Source: Fragilariopsis cylindrus CCMP1102
Taxonomy: Eukaryota > Bacillariophyta > Bacillariophyceae > Bacillariales > Bacillariaceae
Length of the DNA: 64,000 nt
Reading direction: 5' to 3'
NCBI GenBank assembly: GCA_900095095.1
Contig: FMBT01000012.1
Location: 1 to 64,000 of the forward strand
Within the stretch, counting starts at the first letter, position 1. Each line of letters starts with the position of its first letter. Shown piece after piece: positions 12,759 to 22,673 of this stretch. The notes beneath the pieces are model-generated. The model made no database searches, had not been told where the DNA came from, and saw nothing but the letters and a program-made list of their open reading frames with translations. The position numbers and the translations under genes are program-made.

Positions 12759-13121
12759 CTGAACTGCAAAAGAAGTATGGCAGTGAAGGGTTTTCGGTAT
12801 TAGCATTCCCTATTAAAGATTTTAGTCAAGAGTTGGGTTCGAATGAAGAAATTATATCATTCATGGATGAAAATTTCCCTCAAGTTGATTTTCCTTTATT
12901 TAGTTTAAGTAGCTTAAAAGAAAACCCGGTATATCAAAGTTACATAAGCAAAAACCAGATAATCACATCAAATGGAACTTTATAAGTTCCTTATTGATTG
13001 GAATGGACAAGTCGTTGAGTTTTATGATAAGAAAGTTAGTCCTATGCAAATATCAGATCAGATTGAACAATTATTAGATGAAGCTTCTAAAACTGGTGGT
13101 GCTAAACTTGTGACATCGTAG
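12000..13121 (+). CDS. Membrane-anchored glutathione peroxidase, probable selenoprotein
   Basis: This is a GPX4-like peroxidase. An N-terminal segment from ATG 12000 carries one hydrophobic span (SVLFCLGIIALLVVIV, about 12130-12180). After an acidic linker come YSIYSPKLEV and NIHGGMVNFSKFRGMVTLVVNVACL. In-frame TGA at 12466-12468 follows, then GKTRVSYTEL. The family signature is NVA-x-x-[U/C]-G-x-T, so TGA sits exactly at the catalytic selenocysteine/cysteine. The intron at 12500-12758 (phase 1; TTAG|GTACGT ... ATAAAG|CT) leads to AELQKKYGSEGFSVLAFP, ELGSNEEIISFM, HIKWNF, YKFLIDWNGQVVEFY and a stop at 13119-13121. About four one-base frame steps occur elsewhere. Reduction of peroxides at a membrane is inferred. 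I did not identify a convincing SECIS element. Confidence 0.72.
12590..12656. repeat. (TTGAA)n pentanucleotide array in intron
   Basis: About 13 perfect units of TTGAA on the plus strand, inside the peroxidase intron. The complementary array (TTCAA)n lies at 17002-17089. Confidence 0.95.
12726..12756. repeat. TA dinucleotide array at intron end
   Basis: About 14 TA units immediately before the AAAG acceptor of the peroxidase intron, replacing the usual pyrimidine tract. Confidence 0.9.
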
Positions 13122-13560
13122 AGTGAAGAAGAAGACGAAGAAGAAGAAAGGAAGAAGAAATAAATTAATAAGGTTTTGCTTCTTTACGAATCTCTTGTGA
13201 ATGACGAATTCGGGGATGGTTTTGTGTGTGTTGTTTAAGTTCTATACAACAACTACTACATGTGCTATCCTTTGTTCCGAAAAAATTTGTTTCGTATCTT
13301 GCTGTACATCTTGTCATCAGTTTTATTTAGCTATTTAAAGTCGTGTTACCATTAATATATATTCAATACATGCAAATGTAACAGAAATCGAAACATCTAC
13401 TTCTAGCTAGTTAGTAGTATGTAGAATGATTCAAAACGTATTTAAAATAGTATTATAGTAGCAAAATTAGCCAGTTCAGTAACTCTCAAAAGTGTATATG
13501 TATGTAGTATGAATGTATGTATAAAAATAATGATGTACAGAATGTAAAAATGAGTTTCGT
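13122..13560. other. Convergent intergenic region, 3' UTRs
   Basis: Lies between the selenoprotein candidate and the minus-strand GDNP-family gene. A SECIS element for the peroxidase would be expected here. An ATGA quartet candidate at 13201 has no obvious AA apical loop at the normal distance, so I do not call one. Confidence 0.4.
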
Positions 13561-14316
13561 TCATTTGTTCTCCTGACAATAAGAACAAGAGAAACTAGTA
13601 CTTTCAGAAGAGCTCGTACTAGTATCCATAGACGGTGATCGTTGTGGTTCGTCCTTCGTTGTCTTCGCATTGATATTGATATTGTTGTTGTTATTCCTAT
13701 TCTTCCTCCATTTACGGAAGTGTTCCAATCCAATTTCTATTGGTTCAAATATCATTATTCGTCTTGTATGCTTTCGTTGATTACGATCAATTTTGATCAT
13801 TTTTCGTTGTATATTAATTTCTTCCTTCGTGTATCCTAATTTATGTATTAATATAAATTCTCTTTCAAATGGTTGTAATATTAATTGCCATTGTTTCAAC
13901 TTATTACCGTTGCTTTGATGCCTACTTCTTCTCTTTGATGACGATGAATTCGTCGTGTCATTATGATCATTGTGATGTCTTTCTTCATATTCATCAAGAT
14001 TATACGATTCATGTTCTGTATCGTATTCCCAATCTAATGAAATTGGTGCACCAAGAGCACCAAACTGTCCACCACCAGGATTGTCTCCTATACATAAGGA
14101 ATGTGTTCGTACTTCAATCGTTGTAAATTGAACATGAGGACGATTCTTATCTTTTTGATCACCTTTGTGATGATCACCATTATGATCGACGTTAGAATTC
14201 AATTTCTTCATCGAAGATTTTCGTTGTAGTTGTAGTACTTGATGATGTACACATTGATGTAGATTACTGCTACCCATTGTATTGTTACGAAGTACTTGTG
14301 CAGTATGTATATTCAA
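13561..14316 (-). CDS. Diatom GDNP-family protein, copy A
   Basis: An uncharacterised protein of a family I recognise from diatoms by its core: VQFTTIEVRTHSLCIGDNP, then GAPISLDWEYDTEHESYNLDEYEE. The core is followed by a basic helical segment with the KLGYTKEEIN motif and an Asn-rich, Ser-rich C-terminus. No catalytic motif, signal peptide or membrane span is visible. About 240-251 residues depending on start (14316, or an internal Met about 12 codons later). It is arranged head to head with copy B at 15371, with about 1.05 kb between the starts. Function unknown. Confidence 0.7.
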   Translation of the reverse strand: MNIHTAQVLRNNTMGSSNLHQCVHHQVLQLQRKSSMKKLNSNVDHNGDHHKGDQKDKNRPHVQFTTIEVRTHSLCIGDNPGGGQFGALGAPISLDWEYDTEHESYNLDEYEERHHNDHNDTTNSSSSKRRSRHQSNGNKLKQWQLILQPFEREFILIHKLGYTKEEINIQRKMIKIDRNQRKHTRRIMIFEPIEIGLEHFRKWRKNRNNNNNININAKTTKDEPQRSPSMDTSTSSSESTSFSCSYCQENK

Positions 14317-15370
14317 TTATTATCGTTGTTGTTTCTCTCTCTCTCTCTCGCCTTTGTTCGTCCAGTAGCGATAATTACCTACAGTACGCAAATAAAATAT
14401 TATGATATATGTGTTGAATGATGTCAAGAAGCAATAGATTGAAAATGCAACGATCGTTGAAAGGCAGTATTGTGGTACAGTATCTGAGTAGTATCATCAT
14501 CGAAATGCTGTAACAATTCAGGCATCTAATAATACAACGATAGATGTTCTTTGAATTGATACATTCTTCTCTTTCTCTCTTCTGCTTTTACTTTCATACT
14601 TTTGCTGTACAAGTAACACATATAATATTATTTATTCATCTGGTTACCAGGTTCGGAAGTTAAGACGTGTCCAGTTAAAATACCGGTACCTTCCGTTCGA
14701 TTTCAACGAAGATATGGCGAAATATACAAACTACGATCATAATTTCAAGCATTTGGGCACTATTTAGCGAAGAACTATCGGAATCAAGAATCGTTTTCTG
14801 ATGGACACACAGAAGTACAGTTTTGTTTCGAGAGGTCTCAAATATTGTTAAACACACATCAACGAAAGAACTCGAACAAAGAAAACCATCGTAATTTGTC
14901 TGATGAATGGACACATAGACGTACAGTTTGTTTTTTAGAGGTCGCGAACTCTTTTTGCTTGATTAACAGTTTGAGTAGGACCTAAAACACAAACTACTAC
15001 TGTGTATCATAAGTATAAAAACGCTATCGTACGTATTTTTTGTTTTGAGACAAGAAAGAACATCCGAAGTGCCGAATATGAATTCCAAAAGTAGGCTATG
15101 TTTATTACTGACTGCCAAGCGCCAGTAATATCTATGCCATCGATGAAAGAACTTATAATTACCGTATTCGCGTGTTGCATGCGTGATGTTGATAAATGTT
15201 GCAAACTTCGAAGAAAAAAAAACACAAACCTTGTCTTGTACTCACTCACTTGATCACTATTATTTCACTACCTACATTATTCTTCATTTGAACTACTGTA
15301 TCGATAGCCTGCTACTTTATGGTCATAACTCCAACAACAATTATTCAATAGATATTATATTTTCTATACG
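14317..15370. promoter_or_regulatory. Divergent intergenic region between GDNP paralogs
   Basis: 1.05 kb of non-coding DNA between the two head-to-head paralogs. It contains CT microsatellites (14334-14350, 14565-14580) and two direct copies of a roughly 38-base block, ATGGACACA...GTACAGTTTG...AGAGGTC (14801-14836 and 14907-14943). A shared bidirectional promoter is inferred from arrangement only. Confidence 0.45.
14801..14943. repeat. Direct repeat pair of about 38 bp, period about 106
   Basis: Copy 1 at 14801-14836 and copy 2 at 14907-14943 share ATGGACACA, AGA.GTACAGTTT, TTTGTTT/TTTTTT and AGAGGTC. The pair lies at the midpoint between the two paralogous genes. Confidence 0.7.
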
Positions 15371-16126
15371 ATGGATTCCATCCAATGTATCGAAAGTAGT
15401 TCTGTTATAATGAGTACAAATAATAGTAGCAACAACAACACAACCGAGAAGCATGTTGTTGTTGTTAACATTAATGAAGTTTCTCGCCAGCAGTTTCTCC
15501 AGAAGAAAAAGAAGTCTTCACTGAAGAGTACACGTACGAGAAACAACAGTAACATTAGTACGAGTGATGAAATGAAGAAAAGCATTGGCAGCAACGATAT
15601 AAGTGTAGATGACGTAGTCGAGAGTAATAATAATGATAATAGTAATAAGTCTGTTCGATTTTCTATCGTTGAGGTTAGAGATTATAGTTTATGTTTAGGT
15701 GATAATCCTTCAGTATCAAGAGGTGTACCGATATCATTAGATTGGGATTACGATACAGAACATTCACATGAATTTGAAGTATATGAATCTTGTCGAATTG
15801 TTGACCGTCGTAATAATAATGAAATGATACGTTCATCATTACAACGAATACAATTATTAAAAGGATTAGGTTATTCAAGGGGGGAAATCAATGAACAAGC
15901 CAAATCCGTACATCGTATCAAAGAGCAACGATTAATATCAAGAAGAAGAGCTGAACGCACCGAACGCATGAAACGTTTCTTCAATCGTGTAGTACATTGT
16001 TTTCCCTCGAACAAGAAGAAGATACATCATCGACTTGCTTCTGGTGATGATGAAGATGATACATTAACATCTTCGACATCAAGTACAAAATCTGGGATGA
16101 TAATAGCAACAGAGATTGATCTATAA
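15371..16126 (+). CDS. Diatom GDNP-family protein, copy B
   Basis: Paralog of the gene at 13561. The core reads VRFSIVEVRDYSLCLGDNP, then GVPISLDWDYDTEHSHEFEVYE, and KGLGYSRGEINEQAK. The N-terminus is Asn/Ser-rich and the C-terminus basic (RRRAERTERMKRFFNRVVHC). 251 residues, one open frame. Compared with copy A, the core is conserved but the flanks are unrelated in detail, so the duplication is old or each comes from a larger family. Function unknown. Confidence 0.72.
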   Translation: MDSIQCIESSSVIMSTNNSSNNNTTEKHVVVVNINEVSRQQFLQKKKKSSLKSTRTRNNSNISTSDEMKKSIGSNDISVDDVVESNNNDNSNKSVRFSIVEVRDYSLCLGDNPSVSRGVPISLDWDYDTEHSHEFEVYESCRIVDRRNNNEMIRSSLQRIQLLKGLGYSRGEINEQAKSVHRIKEQRLISRRRAERTERMKRFFNRVVHCFPSNKKKIHHRLASGDDEDDTLTSSTSSTKSGMIIATEIDL

Positions 16127-17001
16127 AAGCTATAGGCTACTAGTAAGCTACTTGTACATGTACTTGTACTTGTACCTGTACAACTAATTTACAAGTAGCT
16201 CTGCTCAACAATCGATCCACAGCACGACATACATAATACATTCATCACTACTTTCGTATATATTTTGTTTTGTAAATAAAACGAGAGAGAGAGAAGGAAG
16301 GACGAAAAGAAAACCTAACATGGGGACTTTAGGTTTTCAGCAGTATAGGGAATGAGAAGCTAAAACTTATATCGTATGTTCGTTGCTATCTTCCAAAATA
16401 TCTCTTTTAACTATATATCAAAATAAACTAATTCAATCAGAATTACATTCCATATTCTTCTACATTCTATAGATCTCTTAGGATCACATGATATATTCCG
16501 TAGCAGCAGCTATTGATAATGTATATACATATATATATATATATGTACATATATATAATATTTGTAAAAAGATTCAGAGTACTAAGTTATTGGAATACTG
16601 CAGTATCAAAAAAATACCAGTACAAGTAGGTCTTATTACAGTAGTTCGTTCTTTTTAATAATAATCACACAGTCTACTATAGAAACAAGAGAGGCCCCCT
16701 CTCTTCATCGCACCGATTCGAGTCTCAGTAATGTTTATATTAACATTTTTCTAACAAGTATCAACGTATGGTATGAAGTACACAATTAGTGTAAGTACTA
16801 GTCAGTATATTAGTAGGACAAGCAGTATATGATATATTGTAATTAATAGGAGATATCGATAAAAGAGATAATGATATGTGCATTGACGGATAGACTGTGC
16901 ACGTAACTTTACAAATAATGTGGGAAGATAGATTGTTCATTTTTTTATATTTATGTTAATTCGAGCACAAGTATAACATGACTATTTTTTGATAGATTCA
17001 C
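16127..17001. other. Intergenic, AT-rich, no gene seen
   Basis: Contains GTAC/TACTTG-rich short repeats near 16140-16190 and a TA tract near 16530-16560. No credible open frame. Confidence 0.6.
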
Positions 17002-17089
17002 TTCAATTCAATTCAATTCAATTCAATTCAATTCAATTCAATTCAATTCAGTTCAGTTCAGTTCAGTTCAGTTCATTCAATTCAATTCG
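17002..17089. repeat. (TTCAA)n / (TTCAG)n pentanucleotide array
   Basis: About nine TTCAA units, about five TTCAG units, then TTCAA again. It is the reverse complement of the array at 12590-12656 and lies just past the 3' end of the minus-strand oxygenase gene. Confidence 0.95.
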
Positions 17090-17128
17090 ATTTGATGCTG
17101 ATCTTCTTCTTCTTCTTCTTCTTTGTCA

Positions 17129-18505
17129 TCATCTTTTTGTATTTCGTTTTCTTCCTTTTTTGTTATCAGATTTTGATTTTGATTTTGTGGTTGCTTTTTT
17201 ATTGTTATTATTATTACTATTACCAAACTGATTTAGATTACGTTCTTCACCTCCTATGTACGTTGAACCTTCGTATATATACGCACATTTTAATATTACT
17301 CTTCGACCATGTTTCAATGATGTTACACAATGCTCGGGTCCATCAGGACCAGCCTGTAACAACAATAATGAATTAGGATGTGTTTCTTGACTACTATATA
17401 TTTCATTCTCATTCTTCTCATTCTTATTATCATTGATGTTATTCTCATTCTCGTTTTTATTTTTATTCTCATTCTTCTTCCACATTGTGACACAATCAGA
17501 ATTATTCTCGACAGTAAAAATAACTTCAAATTGTGGTGGATCGTATAAACATTCATCCTTATGCCATGACATAGATGCACCAATCTTTTCATATGAACGA
17601 ACTTCAATCGGAATTTCTTGACATAATTGAATCTTCCTCGCTTTTATTGTTTTTTCCGTTGTTTTTGCCATTGTTATTGTTGTTGTTGTTTGTCCAGTAG
17701 TATCGCCATCATCAGCTCCTACAAATGCTAATGATTCTTCTGAGAAGCTTGTAGGTACTTCTGTTAATCGTTGGACTAAAGAATAAATAGAACCACCTTC
17801 ATTTAATATCCGTAGAGTATCACTACTTTCATTATTATTATTATTATTATTAGCAGTAGAAGTAGAAGACGACAATGCTGCACCAAGTCGATTCTGTGAA
17901 ATAGACGATCGTTCATTTGTTAGATGATGTTTCGTTATTATAGATGCTTCCTTTTGAATTAATTCCATCTCATATTGACTACAAATAGATTGACGATAAA
18001 CAATCCCACCATCTTTTTCTAACTTTGATTTTCTTTGTCTTGTTGTTGTTGTTGCTGTTTCTGGTGCTGTTGCTGTTGCTGTTGATGTTTCTGTTTCTGT
18101 TTCTGGTGCTGTGTCCACCATCGTTGAAAGAAGAAAAGAAGTATTACAGGAGGAATAAGAATTATTCCGTAGATTTATGGGGCGCAGAGCCTTGCTTTGT
18201 AAATATAATAATCCATTGCATGATGATAGAAATCTAAATTGTTGTGACGGTAAGAATAGAACGAAGAGGATAATGATGGAACATTCTCGTATAATTGAGG
18301 TCAACATGTCGTCAATGATGAAAGATCGTATTTTATGGAGATTTTTCTTCTTCTCATTTTCTTCTTCTACTGTATCTACTGCATCTATTGTCGATCCCAA
18401 TCGGTTTTCTTTTCTATTATCTGTTTTCGGTTTTGATTTTTGATTGACTGTGTATGATGATGTGCGAGCCAAGAATATTGTCAATAATCGTTCTTTCTGC
18501 CTCAT
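17129..18505 (-). CDS. 2-oxoglutarate/Fe(II) oxygenase-like protein
   Basis: The C-terminal half carries a 2OG-Fe(II) oxygenase pattern: PIEVRSYEKIGASMSWHKDE with the HxD iron pair in WHKDE, FEVIFTVENNSDC, then GPEHCVTSLKHGRRVILKCAYIYEG, supplying the distal His and the Arg that holds 2-oxoglutarate. It lies in one open frame of 458 codons. The N-terminal half has a hydrophobic segment (SIIILFVLFLPS), a Thr/Glu-rich stretch and short Asn runs. Another Met (STMVDTAPE, about 18122) could be the real start. The C-terminal tail is Asn/Lys-rich. Some alkylation-repair (AlkB) and prolyl-hydroxylase proteins share this fold, and I cannot assign a substrate. Confidence 0.65.
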   Translation of the reverse strand: MRQKERLLTIFLARTSSYTVNQKSKPKTDNRKENRLGSTIDAVDTVEEENEKKKNLHKIRSFIIDDMLTSIIRECSIIILFVLFLPSQQFRFLSSCNGLLYLQSKALRPINLRNNSYSSCNTSFLLSTMVDTAPETETETSTATATAPETATTTTRQRKSKLEKDGGIVYRQSICSQYEMELIQKEASIITKHHLTNERSSISQNRLGAALSSSTSTANNNNNNNESSDTLRILNEGGSIYSLVQRLTEVPTSFSEESLAFVGADDGDTTGQTTTTITMAKTTEKTIKARKIQLCQEIPIEVRSYEKIGASMSWHKDECLYDPPQFEVIFTVENNSDCVTMWKKNENKNKNENENNINDNKNEKNENEIYSSQETHPNSLLLLQAGPDGPEHCVTSLKHGRRVILKCAYIYEGSTYIGGEERNLNQFGNSNNNNNKKATTKSKSKSDNKKGRKRNTKR

Positions 18506-19020
18506 TTTCTCAATTCACATTTTTTATGATTGCTTCGAAATGGTACTAGTATCCGATGAGTCGAGTCCCACTAAAAGTCAGTCGTGAAAATTTTGATTTA
18601 AAAAAAACTTCATGAACTTCCATACTGTAATTGATCTGAGAGCATTCTAAATAGGACAGAACTGGGTGTACAGTAGCAATTGGATCAACAATAGGTGCAG
18701 AGCTCTAGGAACACCGCTTGGTTGGCTCGAGACTGAGAGCTGTTCTTGGGGCAAGTAAGGGTTAGAATGGAACTCAGCACAGGACTCAGTGAAAAACTGG
18801 GTCACAAGCTAGAATAGGTCAAGAACTAGTAACACTTGACAAGCAAATAGATGGGAGACAAGTAATGAATAAATGACGGTGGATGGTAAATACATGACGC
18901 ATGAATAACTAAGTAGTTAATCAGATTAAGAATCTATTGTAATATTCTAACTTAATACTTATCGAACCTTCGTAGCATGTTCCGTACTCGGTTCATGTTT
19001 CACCAAGACGAAAATGAAGA
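18506..19020. other. Intergenic, no gene seen
   Basis: Contains TGAGTCGAGTCCCAC at 18557-18571, about 50 bases upstream of the oxygenase open frame; the same 15-mer recurs at 22500-22514. Otherwise featureless. Confidence 0.5.
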
Positions 19021-22000
19021 TCAATCAACCATAATCTTATCACCCATAGATTTGTCAATCATACCCTTGTAATATCCATTTTCGATAGTCATCAGTTTTT
19101 CATGCGATCCTATTTCAATAATTCCACCTTCTTTGATCACAGCAATACAATCTGCGTTTCTCACCGTTCGGAGTCGATGTGCAACGATTATGGTAGTAAT
19201 AGATTTACTGTGCTTCAAGAGGTTATCTATGCTGCCTTGCACCAAAGTTTCAGATCAGCATCAAGTGCTGAGGTGCTTCGTCTAGAAGGAGAAGAGAAGG
19301 ATGTCGAATAATTGAACGAGCGATTGCTATTCTCTGTTTCTGTCCGCCTGATAATGCAATCCCACGTTCACCGACCTCCGTCTCGTATCCATTAGGAAAC
19401 GTACAGATGAAACCATGGGCATTGGCGCTTTTAGCGGCCTCTATTGCTTCTTCTTTTGTCGCGTTCGGCATTCCGTACATAATATTTGAAACTATTGTGC
19501 CAGTAAATAATATTGGATCCTGTGTAACATACCGATACGCTGACGATGCTGTTTTAAGTCGAATGATTTTATATCGGCCCCATTTATCATGATACGCCCA
19601 GAGGAAACATCATAAAACCTCTGCAGTAAGTTCACTATTGTGCTCTTGCCGCATCTGAAGAAAAGAAAACGGCGCGAAAGTTAGCTGACGCAGGACTGAA
19701 TAGTGAGAGGCAAACACATAATAATATTAGATTATCAAACTTACCCGCTGGGGCCTACTAAAGCAAAAGTACATCCAGCATCTATCCTTAAATCGATTCC
19801 TTTCAAGATTGGTTGTTCTGGTCTCGACGGATAAGAAAACTTAACTTTTTCGAAAAGGATTGAGATAGGAGCATCACTGATCGTGGTCGTATTTTCTAGT
19901 CGTGTCTGTACTTGATGGCTACCAGTACCTGGAGGAGGAGGCTTTCGATCTAAAATTTCAAATACTTTGTCGCCTGCACCAGAGCTCTTGATCAGCGAAG
20001 AATAGCTATTGAATAGATTCATCATTTCATTTTGCACCCTCCTTGATATAGCATGAAAGCCAAAAGTATCTCACTTGTGAGGTTCCCCTGCTGGATCATG
20101 TAGGATCCAACCAGCAGCAGAGTGCCTTGGACGATTGTATTTATAAGAAATGTGGAAACAAACTACGGGTAGAAATCAGAAATATATGTAAGTGTGTACC
20201 AATAATTTGACAAACATTAATCAGCATCTTCTGAAAATCTTCCGAAATCTATATGGACAGTACACATAATATCACAAGAAATCTTACCATAAAGTAAACG
20301 CCTGAAATATATGTCTGTCGAATATTAAGACGGTATTGCTCATCGATGCGTTCCTTATACTTGTTGTGTTCAAACTCTTCCGATGCAAATGCAACGACGG
20401 TACGAATGCAAGCCAGAGATTCTTGAGCTACAGAGTTTGCATCTGCCAAGGCATCTTGAACCAATTTGGCATTTTCGTTAAGCCAGTTTCCATAGTACTT
20501 ATTTATGATAGCAACCAACGGAACGATTGACACAGCGACACCTGAAAAGTAAATAAAAAAAGAAGAAGAAGAAAAACAACGTTGTTATAATTTGGCTTTT
20601 TCATTTGTGTACTGTATACAACAGCTGTACGATAAGAATCGAAGAAACCACGTCAAAACGAAGACGACGTCCGTAGCGTTGCATGCCTCAAGTCAGGGAG
20701 ATCAAATACTATTGTACTGTACTGTACTATGCTGATCGAGTTCGTCGCATCGACGCGAGTTACATAGTTTCGACGTACCGCCGAGCTTCGGACTTCTCAG
20801 TAACATGTATGTGGTGATACCCGTTATGCGCACAACGCTTTCAATGCTGAACCGGAAAAACCAGGTCTGACGAACGAATATAGCACCGAGTATGAAATAA
20901 GGAAAAAACAAACCAGCAAAGGTATAATAGTGAGATAATATTACCAAAGCATCACATCGATTACGGTGAAAAAAATGAATGATAAGCATAATAAATCGTA
21001 GAAGAGTCAATTCACAACTTACCAGGTCACCAGCCATTTCACCACAATCTGAATTGAGTCGGGAGGAAGATCACCTGACGTTCGACTATCGAAGAAGCCT
21101 ATATCTTGTCTCAACATTGATAAAAAGGTGTCAATTCGGACGCCTCTCACAATTCTATGATTGGCATATTGAAACCCTGAATGTATTCGGTATTGAAAAT
21201 GAAAAGAAGAAGAAGAAGAGAAGAAGAAGGAAGAAGAAGAAAAAGTAAATATTATCGTTCATCATTCAAAAGAACAAATAACGTCATCACTTCATCTTCT
21301 GAAACGACAGAAACTTACAAAATATACACCAAAAATCTAATAGTGCATCATTGTACCGAGTATGAATAGCCAAATTATTTCTCTCCGAGCACGATCATAT
21401 TCTGCGTGTGATAGCGCTCCCAGTGTTGTACTACAAAATGAGGAATAGACAAAGAAAATGGTAGTCGGATCAAAAGCGTAATGCAACCGATGTAGAGATA
21501 AATTACCTCAGGTTTTGCTAATGCCAATAGACGTTGCGTCCCTCGGATACGAGAGGTTGGTTCGGGATTGTTTTCGCTTCCAACGGTATCATCGCGGAGA
21601 AGACCAACTTCAAGTTCGTCGTCGCTATTTTCCTCTTCAACCAGTGAAAGTACACTATTTCTATCTGGAATATTTTGGTCTTCATGATCTCTCGGTAGTA
21701 ATGGCTCTACAAGATCGTTTGATTGATTTGATGATTCTTGGTCTTCACCTCTTATCCTCTCTCTTTCTATCGTATCATCTGATGGTTCTACGGCGGGGAA
21801 GAAACTCAGCATCATGCCAAAACAACCAAGTAAGAGTATCACAAAACCAATCAACAAAAGACCGAATGTATTTCGACGATAATTCCCAGCCACTTCGTTG
21901 CCTCGGTCATCAAATAGAGCAACGACGACCCACAACAATCCGGTTACGATTTGAATGGTTACTGAAGTCCGTACATTCCAAACGGCCAGACGGCTGTAAT

Positions 22001-22307
22001 TATGACAATTTATAGAAGATACGCCTTCCAATAAAATCGGAAACAATAGCAAGAAGCACGATATGCCTTGCCCCAAGAGTACGCATCCTACCATCATTGA
22101 TAGTGTTATAACGCTTTCGTCGATGGGATTATCATTCTGTAATAAACGATCGAAATACTGACTTGAGGACGAATAATCCAATAGAACCGACAGCACCCAT
22201 AACGGGGAAAATAGAAATGCACCACCGACAAACAGCAATAGGATAGAATTCAAAAGTGAAATAATCCCAGAAACAAACTGCAATCTAGGAACAAACTCCG
22301 AGTTCAT
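19021..22307 (-). CDS. TAP-like ABC half-transporter (ABCB family)
   Basis: A multi-exon transporter. Exon 1 (from ATG 22307) encodes several membrane spans and an acidic loop, then [17 protein letters not shown] and [13 protein letters not shown], the start of a TAP-type core. Later exons give [36 protein letters not shown] with [67 protein letters not shown] and [17 protein letters not shown]. The ATPase domain has ALVGPSGCGKST (Walker A, split by an intron near 19630-19742), [21 protein letters not shown] (signature), LLLLDEA (Walker B) and IIVAHRL. Clear junctions include GTAAGA at about 20285 and GTAAGT at about 21318. At least six one-base frame steps are needed. Peptide or lipid export across an internal membrane is the usual TAP-family role, and the substrate is unknown. 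Confidence 0.8.
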
Positions 22308-22673
22308 GCTTTCGGGTGGTTATGCTAAAGCGAACAGTTCTTTGTTTGGTGCTACAAGTACACGTTCAAATACCTTGTAGACAGTCATGAAGTATAACGA
22401 TTAATAAACAAACACAAACTTATTTTTTATTTTGTGTTCCGCGAATAAATAAAGATAATATAATAATTGATTAACAATGATAATCAATCAATCACTTATT
22501 GAGTCGAGTCCCACAAATGAATTGACGCGCAAAAAATGAAGCGAATGTTACCACTAGTTATAGCTAACTAGCTACGGTACAATTTTAAATTTTAGAGCAT
22601 GCTCTAAATTAACTAATTACTACTGACAGCAACTCAATGATGAGCTAGGTTTTAAAGATGGATGCTTCTGCCA
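22308..22673. other. Intergenic, upstream of ABC transporter
   Basis: 366 bases. Holds the 15-mer TGAGTCGAGTCCCAC at 22500-22514 and an imperfect AT-rich palindrome (TTTAGAGCATGCTCTAAA) near 22592-22609. No gene. Confidence 0.5.

Noticed and set aside
13122-13560. SECIS element for the glutathione peroxidase
   Set aside because: An ATGA at 13201 was examined, but the expected AA apical loop and matching GA on the 3' side could not be placed in a stable stem by eye. Left open rather than called.
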